Assembly (NCBI RefSeq): GCF_963924675.1
Contig: NC_089240.1
Span: 118,177,680 to 118,241,679 of the forward strand
Origin: Phocoena phocoena
Lineage: Eukaryota; Chordata; Mammalia; Artiodactyla; Phocoenidae
DNA length: 64,000 nucleotides
Direction of reading: 5' to 3'
Below are positions 1-10,577 of this stretch, piece after piece. The first letter of the stretch is position 1, and every line of letters begins with the position of its first letter. The notes under the pieces were generated by a model. It made no database searches, had not been told where the DNA came from, and was given only the letters and a program-made list of their open reading frames with translations. The position numbers were made by a program, and so were the translations under genes.

Positions 1-3000
1 TCAAGGGAGTTTAGAGGTAGGTGAGTAGACGCCCTTCTACATGGTTCCCACCCTTCCCTACTTGCTGCCACCTCCCTTGCTGAGTGAATACTCCCTTTTT
101 CGCCAGTCTGTGATTCTGAGGTCTTCCAGCTTTGGGGGAGAAAACAGTTTAGCTACCTCAAAGCATTAAGTTACCCGGAGAGGAGTTGCGCTGAGTCCCC
201 TGTTTCCAGGACAGGGTTACTGGCCGTGATTTCTGTGCCAGGAGAGTGTGCCGTACTGACCTCAGTGAGGCCCTGACCACAGTGTCCTGCCATTGCCCGT
301 TTTCCTTGTGTCACCCATCCCCCCAGCAGAGGAGAACGTGAGCCCTTGAGGGCACGTGTCCTCAGTGCCTTGCAGTGGGCCCTGAGAGAACGCATGCTTA
401 TTTTAATTTAGATTTGAGGAAGCAAGGGAAGAAGTATAAGGAAGTTGTCATTTGACCCCAAAAGGGGTTTAGGGCGATACCTCAGGAAAAGTTGAATGTG
501 GCCTTGGGGAAACTAGCGTTTCCGGAGCACAAGCTCGAGGCTCTGTCCAAGGTACTTTCACTCGGGAGTTTATGTATCAACCCCCCCCCCCCCGCCCCCA
601 TACTGCGCCAGGAAGGCAGGTCACTGGAAGCGATGGTATTTTCAAGGCGATCGCCTTCCTAACATGCTATAAGAGTCAGGATTCGTGTTTGAATCGACAG
701 CCTTGTGCTGAGAAGGACAAATCTCTTCGACTTTGAAAACCACAATTTCATGCCACAGCAGAAGAAAATTTCATACTTCTGATTGATTGATAGTGATATT
801 TTAGTTTTTAACGTGCTGGATTATTCTGCTTTGGCCACCTTCTGGGTAAGTTTCGATTCTTTCCCCGAGGAAATCACTGTTTTATTTTCCCTCACTGCTC
901 GGGGTAAGTCAGATTTTCCACCAACTTTCTACATGAGGGTTATGCAAAAATGCATACCCATCATGAGGAAAATGTCTTCATTAACACATAAACAATGGTT
1001 CGTTACCCACCAATGTGTTAATGTATGTTAAACCCATCTATTGGCATGCAAATTCTCGTTTGCTTACCCCGGGTTTTACCTGCCCCACTCACCTCTAAGC
1101 CCTCTGAGGAACCCTTCTTTGAAAAAATCTTCCTAGTTTTTTTGTCTGGTAGTTTCCCTAATGGACAGAATTCCAACAAGCAGTGGATCTGTAGGATGAC
1201 TAAAGAGCTGAGGCTTTTGCCAAACTGAGAAGTGCCCGTTTACTACAGGAAAAGTCATTCAGCCTCTTTCCATAACATAGTTTGCAATTGTTATTAACTA
1301 TGTTTATCCTCTGAGCATCCAGAGAGGTACTAGGAAAATCACAAAAGATAGACTTTAGACATCTAAATAATCTTGTCTGCCTTAATAGTTAACGCACATG
1401 CCGGTGAGGACCAAAAGGTAGTAATATATCACCGTTATGGTCATTCATTCTCATTTCATGTATTATCGAATTGGGCAAGGGGCCAGCTCAGACAAGATGT
1501 GCATTTGAACATCTGGCTGTTTGTCAAACGGGCCACTGAATCTACCCACTACTGTAGCTGTGGGGTAGGAAAAACTCTATTTAAGACATGCTGTCACTTT
1601 ACCAGAAATTGACTTGTCTGGACAAGACTGTTTGCTTTTATTGTCCTCAAATTAAACTACTCTCTGTCTGACTCTTCAAGTTGTCTTCAATGTGTGATTA
1701 AACACTGGGAGGATTGTCAATATCACTCAACTTCTAAGTCATTAAACATCCTAATCCTTCACATTCCTTGCGGCTGAGGCCATTTTCTTTCCGTTTTCTC
1801 TCCAGCAGTTGCCTGGCTGCGTCAGTTGCCAGGAGGGTTAGAGCCTTTACTTTGGCGTTTGCAGTCTGGTGACATCCTCCGTGAGGGAGCTGGGGAGCTT
1901 GACTAGAGGTTTACAACTCACTAATGACTCAGTGAAAAACAAGCAGAGGTCCATACATTCCGAAGCAGATGCAAAGCCACGTGCGTAGCTGCTTCAGAAC
2001 AACTCCAGTTTACCCCAGTGTGCTCGTGCCTGCTTCCCTCAAATATGCAGACGCTAGAAAAACTTCTCTCATCTTTAGTCGAGATCCCAGTTGTTGAAAT
2101 TGGGGAAATTAATGTATTCTCTTGAGCCCAAACACCTGTTCATCCTGTATCCCCGACCACGAATAATCAGTTCTTCTCATGATTATGATAGGCCTGTTGA
2201 GAAAATTGCCCATCTTCTTATTATAATTTTTATGCATACTCAGAATGAATATTTAAACTGTGATTTGTCAAGAGCTATGTCCAGTTCTTAGGTTTGCACA
2301 ATGGTATGAGAGTAGGGCATACGCACAAAGGGGTTTTAGTATAAAAATAAAATGCTCGGGATTTCTCAGTCTCATCCACCCTCTCCCACCCTTTTTATAA
2401 CACCCCTGGTCACAAATATATGCTCAAAAGGAAGGTAATTATCATAAGGCATCTATATGATTACAGATTACTCAATTGTAAATCCTTCTTCTTTGGCAAA
2501 ATGACTTGATTGATTTTGGAATTTGAATCTCTTTGTGATACACCGCTTAGAAGTGACCATTTCAGCAAAGGCAAAAGGGGAGTTAGGCACACTCAGAAAG
2601 GAGTGCTGCATAAATAAGGGGAATCACACTGAATTGCCAAAGATTATTTTAATGGCTTGAGCCCCTTCCTGTTACAATAATTACAGAAAGATCTTTAAGC
2701 TCTTCTCTGAAGAACTTCTGAATTGAAATAGAAAATGTTTTAATGAATTTAAATTATTTAACAATTTGTATTAGAATTTTCAGGAGGAATGATTTTTGTG
2801 TTCCCTCCCTGTTCATAAGCAGTCTTTAACACATTTTCCTTCTATAATATGCATATTATTTATACAATTATGTGTAGCATTGTGTTGCATAGAAATATAC
2901 CTCTTTAGGATGACTGTCGTTTTAGGGTATATGCATAAATCGGTTTTCTGAAAAGCTACATTTCAGACTGCAACGTTTCTTCCTTTTGGAACTGCAAAAG

Positions 3001-4300
3001 AAAAATAAGTGCTTCCTGTTTCTGAAAGTCCCGTTCGTTGTCGCAATGGAAGTGAAGATTCCTCTCTTCTGCCTGGAACAGAAGTCCTTCTGACAGACTG
3101 TGCGTAACCTCTCATTAAATCAGCGTGCAGAGGACTAACCAGCAGATGCTGCTGGCGTGAACCCAGATGTAATCGCTTTAACCTTGCCCTGTAAGGCGCG
3201 CACAAGTCGTGACGGGGGAATTCAAAGTAAATTAGGTTTTACATGAAAGTCTATAATCTAAATTCAATTTGATTAAAACGATGCCCGATTTGTGTTGGTA
3301 ATGAAATATTCCATTGCAGCTACGAGCAATTTTTTTGAACTCGTACACGGAAGTCTATTTTTCATATCCCTACCTTATTTTTATTTTAAGACGGCCAGTT
3401 TTTCATCATTGCCCTGCTCCTGCATTCTTCAAATGAAGAGGCTTTTGAAGAAAGAAGACGTAAGGAAAATGACTATTTGGTTATTGAAATGATCCACTGA
3501 GACGGCAAACATTATCTGATTTCAGGAATTAATGGGAAAAGTGTCACTTTACAAGTCCAAATGTAGTTGTTCTCTATGTTGGAAATATTTTCTCTGTATT
3601 TACTATCAGAGTCTTAGAACTACTTTATTACACGTAAGCTTCATCCTGTAACTATTCTGTTAAATTAAATTCATCAACACAATTCCTCATGGAAATTCCA
3701 TCAGTGATAATGAAAAGTGATCAGTCATTACCGGAAGTCCTCTGTTACGTTTTTACATTTCTTGTTCCTTGTTTCTTGTTTTAAGTATGTAATTCCACTT
3801 TCCGGGGATAACCTACAGAGAGCTCAAAGCGTCTTGGCCTAAGCTGTTTTTTGAGCCAGGAGCAGAGTTGCAGGAAATTTTACCATTCATTTCTTAAAGC
3901 TCTAGCTTTTCCTCTCTCGCATCTTTAACACCACCCCCCTGCCGTAACCCTCAGGGGTTCGAATGATCTGATGCCCAGGAGACCCCAACTCTCTCCCCTC
4001 ACCGCCACCACCTGGAGGTTTGCTGTTTGACCTCAAAGTGGTCCTGGGAAGCAGGGTGCAGGCGTGGGCCAGGATGGCTGGTATTAGGGAATCTTAGGAA
4101 CACTCTCAGGAGGGAGAAAAGTGAGAGGAGGCTGGTGACATTTACAGTTTGGGGACCACAGCGCACTTCTGGGTGAGTGCTTCCTGCTAAGGATTGCTTC
4201 TGATGTTTATTTGTAAAAAAGTCAGCACTATTACTAACACAGAGAACACAAGTTTGCTCTTTGCAGACCTAACCTAAAGAATACTACTCCTGCAGTAGTG
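1..4300. other. Single-copy intergenic or intronic DNA
   Basis: I see no gene, RNA gene or recognisable young transposon here. Open frames are under 90 codons, lack family motifs and do not connect as exons. A cytosine run lies at 581-599. The interval 2560-2890 is AT-rich, unbroken by repeats and has the texture of conserved noncoding DNA, but a single sequence cannot show conservation. Confidence 0.6.
581..599. repeat. Poly-C tract
   Basis: A run of 13 C, one G, then 5 C is visible directly. Homopolymers of this length are prone to length variation and to sequencing error. Confidence 0.95.
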
Positions 4301-4415
4301 GAGATTTGGAACGCATACTGGATTGGGAGTCCTGACACTGGAATTCTAAAACAGCCTCTCACCTTTTAATAGCTAGCTGTGTGGCCTCGGGCCAGTCACT
4401 TGCTTTAGGTGGAAA
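4300..4415 (+). mobile_element. MIR SINE fragment
   Basis: The stretch around 4369-4402 matches the MIR core, with TAGCTGTGTGGCCTCGGGCC followed by AGTCACTT. The upstream part around 4315-4345 fits the MIR head loosely. This is an ancient mammalian tRNA-derived SINE that is no longer mobile. Confidence 0.7.
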
Positions 4416-4479
4416 TTTATGCTACTCCACAGATATGTTGGTGGCTCATCCTTCTTAGGATTGACTAATGGTAATTTTT

Positions 4480-4640
4480 TAAAAGTTACTGAGGTGTAAT
4501 TTACATTCAGTAAGGTGCCCAAGTCTTAAGTGTGGAGAAGGATCAGTTCTTCAATACGTATACACCCATGTGGCCACCACCCAGATGGGGATGGGGGACA
4601 TGCCCAGAACCCCAGCGGACCCCCCAGGTACTCCCCCAGC
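4480..4640 (-). mobile_element. Old L1 3' end fragment
   Basis: Text such as 'ttactgaggtgtaatttaca' followed by 'tacacccatgtggccaccac' is the antisense reading of a mammalian L1M 3' untranslated region. It is heavily diverged, the exact subfamily is not resolved and no coding part is present. Confidence 0.6.
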
Positions 4641-5079
4641 CACTCTTTGGACTGCTATCACTAGTTGAAACTCACGCTGGGCAGTGATATGCAAAAGTCT
4701 TGATCCCATTTAGCTGAATCTAACTCTTTGGACACCATCCACTCAATGTGTTTGACTAGAAAAATATATACATATTTGGAATGTACTCTGACTTTTCTGC
4801 AGTCTCATTTCTTAACCAAGTGGAGTTCCTAAGTAGCCTATTGCTCTCTGAGTCTTAGACTGACTATGAAGTCAAAGTCCAGAGGGCCCACCTGTCAGCC
4901 AAGCAATAGGCCGAGCGCCATGATTCCTCAGGACTCAGCCCACCCTTCTGGGTTTCAATCTGGGATCCGGGAAAAGAGCAAAAGGAACTGTTTCCACACG
5001 CGGCGCTGGGCGCAGTGTCATACCGGTTAACAGAGGAATAACCACATGGAATGCTGCTCTGAAAGGCCTGTGCTGTTCG

Positions 5080-5200
5080 CTCTTTTACAGAGGAGGGTAC
5101 AGAAACTCAGAGAGTGAAATGACTTGCTCAGGATCACACAGCCAGGCAGTGGAGGTATTTGAAGTTTACTTTAGATCCACCTGACCTCCAAGCCACTTAA
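5080..5200 (-). mobile_element. MIR SINE, antisense
   Basis: The sequence reads as reverse-complement MIR core: 'ttttacagaggagggtacag', then 'aaatgacttgctcaggatca' and 'cacagccaggcagtgga'. It is diverged, as expected of a repeat this old. Confidence 0.85.
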
Positions 5201-5596
5201 CAGAGCAGGAAAACCTTCAGAATCTTGGCCCCGTGTTCCAAAATGCTGTCCTTCCTCCCTTTACATTTTGTTTTCTGCAGGAAAGTGGCCTCTAGAAGTT
5301 GCTCTTTCTCTGCTTCCCCATTTCTGCCTCACAGGGCATAGTAGTTTTGTCATCTGTTGAACCAGTGAGGAACGGCAGTGGCAGCACGTGGGCAAATTCT
5401 TCCATAGGGACATTACCCCAGAGCTGCTGTGGAAGCGAGGAGTTAGTATGAACCGGAAGCAGTGCCAAGTGAGGCAGTAGAGTCGGGCTCAGAGGAGTAG
5501 CTGGGGATTTGTGAGCTGGGCCCCAGATATTGCAGTGCCTGGCAAAGGGGGCTGCCCTTCTGTGAGTGGGCGGGGCCAGGAGGGGAAATTGTCTGG

Positions 5597-5802
5597 ACCG
5601 CCCTGTCCAGTAACGTAGCCACTAGTCACATGTGGCTATTTCAATTTAAATTTGGATTACTTCAAATTAAGTCAAACTGAAAATCCAGTTGCTCAATTGC
5701 ACTAGCCACAGCTCAAGTGCTCAATAGCCCGTGGCTACCGTATTGATCAGTGCAGATATAGAGCGTTTCCGTCATTGCAGAAAGTTCTATTGGACACCAC
5801 TG
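5597..5802. mobile_element. Non-autonomous hAT-like DNA transposon relic
   Basis: The two ends are inverted copies of each other: 'ccctgtccagtaacg' at the left and 'ctattggacaccactg' at the right. The paired internal motif 'cacatgtggctattt' and 'aatagcccgtggctac' repeats this symmetry. The pattern matches an abundant mammalian medium-reiterated hAT-type MITE. No transposase is present. Confidence 0.75.
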
Positions 5803-7510
5803 GTCTAGACCAGTGACAGCCTCCATCCTACGTGCTGAGGATCTCACCTAGCAGACTTTGGAGAGGTGCACCCCAGACTCTCTGCAAACCTCTGAGGATA
5901 CTCACCCTGTACTCCCGCTCCCTCCCTTATGTTCACTACTTTGGCACCAGATAGAAAGCATCTCAGGGAAGAACCATTGTTTCTTTTTCCTTTCCCAATT
6001 TGGGCTCTTTTCCTTCAAGGTAGGGGAAGATCTTGCCTTTCAGAAGAAATCTGTTCTCTTCGTTGCTAAAACAGAAGGGAGTCTAGTCTTTGGGGGTCTT
6101 GAAAGTGGGAAGACAATATAAGGATTCCCGCCTGAATTATAATTCTCTTAGCCTACCTTTCCCCACTTCTGTCGAACAATATAATTTCTTAGCAGATTAT
6201 ATACTTAGCCAGTATGAGACTAAGTCCCCTTTTCCCAATCAGGTCTTGAATATTTGCAGCTTTGGGGGAGTAGGTCATGGGGACCTTTAGAATTTTGGTC
6301 ATGGGGTCATGGAGATCTTTTGAATTTTGACGGAGAAGGTCATGAGCACATTTTGAATCACCTTAGATTGTAGGATGCAGTTTGTATTTGTTTGCAATGC
6401 CAATAGGGATTTTCGTATTTAGAGTGCTTTATTAGTATCAGGAATTAAACCCTTTTATTAACGGCCAGACATCTTAAAACAATCACCAGTCATTGTTAAA
6501 GTAAAGAACAGCTCATGAGTTTTCATATCTTAAAGATTGAACCCTTCACCGTGATTAATAAAGGATAGTTGTTATCTGCTTTGGTCACAAAAATTCATGT
6601 ACAAAAGAAACACTTTGGCAAATTAAAAGGAAAATGGTAGCACGAGCACTTGTATCTGTGCTGCTAATTAAAAGACTTAACTTACTAGGCCTTGAGGGGG
6701 AGGAAAAAAGAAACAAACAAGTATAATTTGCCAGATTAATTTTATGGTCTGTTCTATTTAATCAAACTATACCTTTTAGTGAAAATGACAAATCTCAGTT
6801 GTCAGAATGTGGTAGATAAGGAAGATAAAGGTCATATATTTTAATGTCACAGAAGGTCTTATTAAAGGAACCTTAATTACATTAGGAACCCATGAAACAT
6901 TAATTAAATACTGTCTGAAATAATTAGGTCCAAGATACTGATGGTTTAATTAAACTCAGTTTCTTATTTTATAAGAAAACTAAAGGTCCAGTATCTCTGT
7001 CGGTAGCATAATTGATAGTATGTCAAAAAGGCAACATAGTAACCTTGACCAACCATGGGGAGAGGGTGATGCTGCTCCCGGGGCCTTGCGTGCACTGGCT
7101 GTTCTTCATGGTGGTGGCCCTGCTGCCACGAACACCTCTTGATGTGTGTTCCTTTGCGACCTCTCAACTTCTGGGCAAAAAAACATGGGTGCCCTAGACT
7201 AGGGGAGGCGGATACAATACAGAGAGAATCCACCACCTAGAGCTTGAAAAGTTTAAACCACATATGCGGAAAGGTGAGATGCCTTATACGCGCGCCTTTT
7301 CCTTTTTAGAAGGAAGAAATTTAGCAATAATCTTGCCTTTTGTCGCCTCCGCACATTGTACCTCAGAAATGCTGGACACCCTTTCTGACCACTCTGTGCA
7401 GTCTGCACAGAGGGTATCATGGCACTGAAAAAGACTGCCCTAAACTCCATTCTTGTATTTATTTAGTACCTATATACCCTAACATTCCTTTTCTTCTTTA
7501 GTTGCAAGTC
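5803..7510. other. Single-copy DNA with an AT-rich, TAATTA-dense block
   Basis: No gene is recognised. Degenerate tandem units lie at 6273-6358. From about 6470 to 6965 the sequence is repeat-free and dense in homeodomain-type TAATTA or TTAAT cores, including TTTAATTAAA near 6946. It also has GATA-type AGATAAGG and AGATAAAGG motifs near 6814-6830. That is suggestive of a regulatory element, but this is inference only. Confidence 0.45.
6273..6358 (+). repeat. Three degenerate tandem units of about 32 bp
   Basis: Units begin at 6273, 6305 and 6338. Each starts GGTCATG and ends with a CTTTAGAATTTT, CTTTTGAATTTT or ATTTTGAAT-like segment. Spacing is 32-33 bp. It looks like a small old tandem duplication rather than a known transposon. 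Confidence 0.7.
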
Positions 7511-7514
7511 TTCG

Positions 7515-7720
7515 CAATTAAGACCATGGGCTTTGGAGTCAGACCACAGGGTTCGAATCTCAGCTCTGCCACAGCTGTCCAGCTAGACCTTGGACTGATT
7601 ACTTCTTTGAACTTGTCTCCTCATTTGTAAAATATTATGTGTGATAATGGCTACTTACCAGGGTTGTTGTGAGGATAATACTTTAATGTATATAAAGCAT
7701 TTAGCGTAGGTGAAAAGTGT
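7515..7720 (+). mobile_element. MIR SINE, nearly full length
   Basis: A clear MIR in sense orientation. The head reads 'gggctttggagtcagaccac' and 'ggttcgaatctcagctctgc', which includes the B-box-like GGTTCGAATCT. The tail reads 'gttgttgtgaggataatac' and 'tataaagcatttagcg'. The core is somewhat rearranged around 7570-7600. Confidence 0.9.
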
Positions 7721-8325
7721 ATGATGAGCCCTAAACATGACCCAGGACATTCTGTGGTCTACAGGATCATGGGGATTTGAGACCCAAGCTGTATTAGTTA
7801 GATGTGGGTGGATCCAAGGGGAATGCTCGTTTAAAAGAAATTTAGAATGTTCCAGAAGGGAAAATCATGATGATACAAAAGCAGAAATGTAGCTGGAGAT
7901 TTTATGGGCTGATGATTTGAAATGAGCTCCAGGTCTGATTTTTTGTTCGCTTGGTTTTGGTTTGGCTTTTTGAGTCTCAAGCTGACCAAACCATTTCCTC
8001 CCTCGGCGGTCGGTGATTTGGGTGGGGGAGGGAACAGCTGTCGTCCCAGTCACTGCATTCTTGGACAGCCAGCTCTTCTTTCACTTTGAATGAGACAAAA
8101 ATCATTAGGATATAGTCTTACAGTTTCTAAAGTCCATTAGCATACATTATTGTTTTCGCTCAATAGTTCTGTGAGGTGGGTACTCCTAGTAGCCCTGTTT
8201 TACACACAAGCACCCTGGGTCATAGGGACGTTAAGACACGTGGGGAAGCTCACACTTTTAGCTCCGGGGATTTTGACTGTATTTGCTTTGCTTTCTGTCC
8301 ATGACACCAAGCTCCCGGAGCTCAG

Positions 8326-8384
<59 letters not shown>

Positions 8385-8580
8385 GGGAGGGGGGCCCGGA
8401 AACCCAGGCCTGTGGGCTCAATCTCACCACTCCCTGTGAGCTAAGAATGGATTTTACATTTTCTGAAGGCTTGTAAAGGAGGAGGTGGAGAAGGAAGCAG
8501 GGACAGAAACTGAATGCGGCTGAAAAGCCTGTTTAGTATCAGGCCCTTAACAGAACGAGCTCGCTGGCCCCGGTTTAGTG
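7721..8580. other. Single-copy DNA carrying a GT microsatellite
   Basis: No gene is seen. A long GT array at 8328-8383 creates artificial repetitive cysteine-valine or threonine-histidine open frames on both strands, and these should not be annotated as proteins. Confidence 0.6.
8328..8383 (+). repeat. (GT)28 microsatellite
   Basis: An uninterrupted GT dinucleotide array of 56 bp. Alternating purine-pyrimidine tracts of this length are often polymorphic and can adopt Z-DNA. Confidence 0.98.
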
Positions 8581-8745
8581 CAGCGCTTCTTGAACTTTAA
8601 TGTGCATATGAATCCCCTGGGGATCTTTTTCAAATGCAGATTCTGATTCACCGGGTCTGGGGCCGGGCTTGAGGGTCTGCGTCTCACAAGATCCCAGGTG
8701 ATACCCACGCTGCAAGTCCTCAGGCCGCACTTTGCATAGTAAGGG
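8581..8745 (+). mobile_element. hAT-Charlie MITE (MER5-like)
   Basis: It begins 'cagcgcttcttgaactttaa' and continues 'tgtgcatatgaatcccctgg', 'tctgattcaccgggtctgg' and 'cccaggtgatacccacgctg', ending near 'ccgcactttgcatag'. This is the layout of the abundant mammalian MER5-type hAT element. There is no coding capacity. Confidence 0.85.
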
Positions 8746-9929
8746 CTGTGCTTCACACCGACTCCACACCCCTCCACGTGCTAGCTCCTTGTAGACGCCT
8801 GCGCTGAGGACTACGTGCCATTTGTCTGTATCCTAAGGAATTTAACTTCTTTTCAGTGTTCAGAGCAGGTGAACTTTCAGCAATTCCCTTTTAAAACATC
8901 CTAGATCCTTCCCTTCCCCAGTGGTGATGGCTTCTGTCTGCTGCCTTTACCAGTCTATTACCTTTCTATGCCAGGAGCGGGGTGCAGCGGTGGGGAGATA
9001 GAGAAGCCCAGGACTTAGTCGCTGGCCCCAGGGAGTGCCTTGCTGAGGCCCACCCACGCTGCTCACTCTGGACTCGGCTGTTCCCTTTCCTCCTGTCTCA
9101 GTACTTGCGAATCCCACTTCCATGTTAAGTGTCTCCCACAGAGACCCTATTTTCCCTTCACCTTGGGGCTTCATGTCTGCTATAGACTCTGGGTCCCTCC
9201 TCCGGGCTTTCCAGCCTTCTGCTTTGGCTTCTTCTTGTCTCCTTCTTTCCTGGCCCTTGACTGTCTTCCCTAGCAGGGGCTTTCTTCAGTTTCCTCTGCT
9301 CAGCCCCTGGAATGGCAGTCTAGTCCATTTGCACACGACTGTCACCACACAGCTCAGTGCCAAGCCTCAGGAGTCTGCTTTTACAGGGGGTCTTCCCCTT
9401 CCAGAATATGGTCAGCTCCTTCCTTTTTGAATCTGATCTATTGGATTTAGAGGCTATGCACAAGGACTATGACTTATTCCATTTCTGTTTCACATAACGT
9501 CTTGTTAAGAACGAGTACATATTAATGACGTATATGACACATCCTCAGTTAGTACAGGGGTTGGTACTCAGCAGTCTTTCATAGTTCAAAGAAAGTAGCG
9601 TTCTTGGCTGGGCCGGAGTGCTACAATCCTTCCTCTGCGGAGAATGAACTTTGCTGATTATTGTCCTACCACTCATCCTCCTACTTTGGTTTAGGGTGTG
9701 TGGGATGACTCGCCATTGCAACCTTCTTTTACTCCAGAGGTCCTGTTGTTTTAAGCATGAGTCCAAAAGAGTTAAGTTTCACGTTTTGCTGCAGTTGTAT
9801 TCTTCTGGCTCTCTAGCCCCACCTACTCCAAACATCCCTCAATTGATCCTGTTCTTTGTCCCCTTAAACAAGCCTTCCCACTGACCATGCTCCCCATTTC
9901 CAGACTGATGGAAAGAGAATCATGGACTG
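8746..9929. other. Single-copy DNA, no gene recognised
   Basis: Short overlapping open frames on both strands between 8947 and 9884 show no domain, codon pattern or splice context that would support a gene. I do not recognise a repeat here. Confidence 0.5.
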
Positions 9930-10065
9930 TGAACATTAGAAGGAACTCATCTGATACAACTGCCTCAAAATAAGGGCAGAAACTGAAGCCCAGAAAAGAC
10001 AAGCTATTTGCCTAAGGTCACACAGCACATAATTGGTGGCACAGCAAGACTAAAATCCTCACCTA
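9930..10065 (-). mobile_element. MIR-related ancient repeat, antisense
   Basis: Contains 'gcagaaactgaagcccagaa' followed by 'cctaaggtcacacagcaca', the antisense reading of a MIR-type core. The upstream part 'ttagaaggaactcatctgat' is typical of a related ancient family, so the exact family is left open. Confidence 0.65.
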
Positions 10066-10340
10066 TTTTTCTTTTCTTCAACAATGAAATATGAGGGTTT
10101 CAGTCTTGCTAAATCTGTTGCCTCATATAAAGTACTTCAAGTTGAAAAATCGTTGACTTACTAGAAAAATAATGTGAATGTCTGCATTCTTTTAAATTCA
10201 CTATACACATGACTATAGTCTACTAATAAAACAGAACAATAGTAATCTTTATTTTCCCACTTCCAAGACACATCTTGGCCAACATTAACTTTTATGGCTT
10301 TCTACTAATTCTCCAGCTAATCTTTCACACATATATTTTA

Positions 10341-10562
10341 TGTTTTTTTTGCTTGTTTGTTTTTGTTTTTGCGGTACGCGGGCTTCTCACCGTTGTGGCC
10401 TCTCCCGTTGCGGAGCACAGGCTCCAGACGCGCAGGCTCAGCGGCCGTGGCTCACGGGCCCAGCCGCTCCCCGGCATGTGGGATCTTCCCGGACCGGGGC
10501 ACGAACCCACGTGCCCTGCATCGGCAGGCGGACTCTCAACCACTGCGCCACCAGGGAAGCCC
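10341..10562 (-). mobile_element. CHR-type SINE, short cetacean form
   Basis: On the plus strand it reads T-rich tail, 'gcggtacgcgggcttctcac', then '...ccaccagggaagcccc'. The tRNA-derived head is therefore at the right and the element is on the minus strand. Flanking target copies 'cacacatatatttta' (10326-10340) and 'cacgcatatatttta' (10563-10577) form a near-perfect target-site duplication. Confidence 0.95.
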
Positions 10563-10577
10563 CACGCATATATTTTA

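Noticed and set aside
8150..8476. Plus-strand 108-codon frame with a long CV repeat, and its TH-rich antisense partner
   Set aside because: Both come from the GT microsatellite. A dinucleotide array stays open in every frame.
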